A stretch of 9,380 nt of DNA from a bacterium (lineage in GTDB: Bacteria; Planctomycetota; UBA11346). Location: contig JAIFKN010000252.1 of assembly GCA_020049615.1 (NCBI GenBank), positions 1-9,380 on the forward strand, read 5' to 3'. How positions within the stretch are numbered: position 1 is the first letter of the stretch; every line of letters begins with the position of its first letter. The notes below the pieces were generated by a model. That model was not told the origin of the DNA. It saw nothing but the letters and a program-made list of their open reading frames with translations, and searched no databases. A program made the translations under genes and the position numbers. Below, in pieces: positions 9,013 to 9,380 of the stretch.

Positions 9013-9380
9013 TCAGAACTTCGAGAAGTCGCCCTGGTGGTCCGCGCCCTTGGCGGCATCGCCCAGCGGCAGGATCGACTCCGGATCAGCCGTGGCGGTG
9101 GTGTTGCGCAGGTTCTGGCTGGTGCGGTTGGCAGGCTTGGTCCCGACTGGCGGCAGCTGCAGACTGGTGCGTTTGGTCGGGGCAGGCTGCAGCAGGGTGG
9201 TGCGGCGTGCCGTCGCCGGCTGATTCCCGGTCGCTGCGAGCGGACGCCTGGGCGCTTCTGTCGCCGCCTCGATGGCGACGGCGCGGCCGTGGACGACGAC
9301 CTCGAGTTCGCCGACCAGCCCGCGCAGCTCGGCCGCCTGGGAGGTCAGCTCCTCGCTGGCGGCGGCGGACTCCTCGGCTG
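9013..9380 (-). CDS. Methyl-accepting chemotaxis protein, C-terminal part (N-terminus off the right edge)
   Basis: The minus strand from the window edge to TGA at 9015-9013 encodes 121 residues. They begin AEESAAASEELTSQAAELRG, the classic end of the MCP signalling coiled coil, the C-terminal methylation-helix region (the family motif is A..EE.AAASEEL..QA..L). A helix to about residue 35 follows. Then comes a ~75-residue low-complexity tail rich in Pro, Thr, Ala and Arg, and an acidic-aromatic end, HQGDFSKF. The final five residues, DFSKF, fit the aromatic-x-x-Phe pattern of the NWETF-type pentapeptide that tethers CheR and CheB to high-abundance receptors. The sensing domain, membrane segments and hairpin tip are outside the window, so the ligand is unknown. 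It is followed without a gap by cheR, meaning receptor and adaptation enzymes are made together. Confidence 0.9.
   Translation of the reverse strand, partial: AEESAAASEELTSQAAELRGLVGELEVVVHGRAVAIEAATEAPRRPLAATGNQPATARRTTLLQPAPTKRTSLQLPPVGTKPANRTSQNLRNTTATADPESILPLGDAAKGADHQGDFSKF

Overview
The window is a very GC-rich bacterial chromosomal segment with dense genes, short intergenic gaps and no rRNA, tRNA, CRISPR array or complete insertion sequence that I can see. The chemotaxis genes point to a motile or surface-sensing Gram-negative-type bacterium. A secreted protein at 2479-3636 has the feel of a family common in Planctomycetota, but taxonomy cannot be fixed from this sequence and is stated with low confidence.

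Layout, left to right. (1) The 5' part of a CPA2/KefB-type cation:proton antiporter runs leftwards off the window (1-1025, minus). (2) Divergent from it, with 41 bp between the starts, is prmC (1067-1900), the release-factor glutamine methyltransferase. It is overlapped at its end by a small membrane-anchored helix-hairpin-helix protein (1893-2120). (3) An irregular zone from 2110 to 3823 holds a detached copy of the last ~100 bp of ilvD, a C-terminal AraC-family HTH remnant, and a gene for a 385-aa exported protein of unknown function. (4) ilvD (dihydroxy-acid dehydratase, minus) starts at 5341 but meets an in-frame TAG at 3821-3823. The remaining ~50 codons, ending in TGA at 3668-3670, are still recognisable. 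(5) Divergent from ilvD is a PHP-family metal-dependent phosphoesterase (5445-6344). (6) A tightly coupled minus-strand chemosensory operon enters from the right edge: the C-terminus of a methyl-accepting chemotaxis protein, cheR, cheB, and a receiver-Hpt two-domain protein. Successive genes abut or overlap by 4 bp.

The chemosensory genes form one logical unit. CheR and CheB methylate and demethylate the receptor encoded just upstream, whose C-terminus ends in an aromatic pentapeptide resembling an adaptation-enzyme tether. The receiver-Hpt protein adds a phosphorelay step. CheA and CheW are not in the window and would be expected beyond the right edge.

The part most worth a second look is the ilvD 3' region. 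A 95-bp direct repeat (2123-2217 and 3678-3772, one mismatch) made of the ilvD 3' coding end brackets about 1.46 kb of extra DNA. The ilvD copy attached to the repeat is interrupted by TAG where the family normally has an Ile-Asp-Ile-Pro stretch. Together this looks like the footprint of an insertion, partial duplication or recombination event that captured the end of ilvD, although an assembly error must be excluded.
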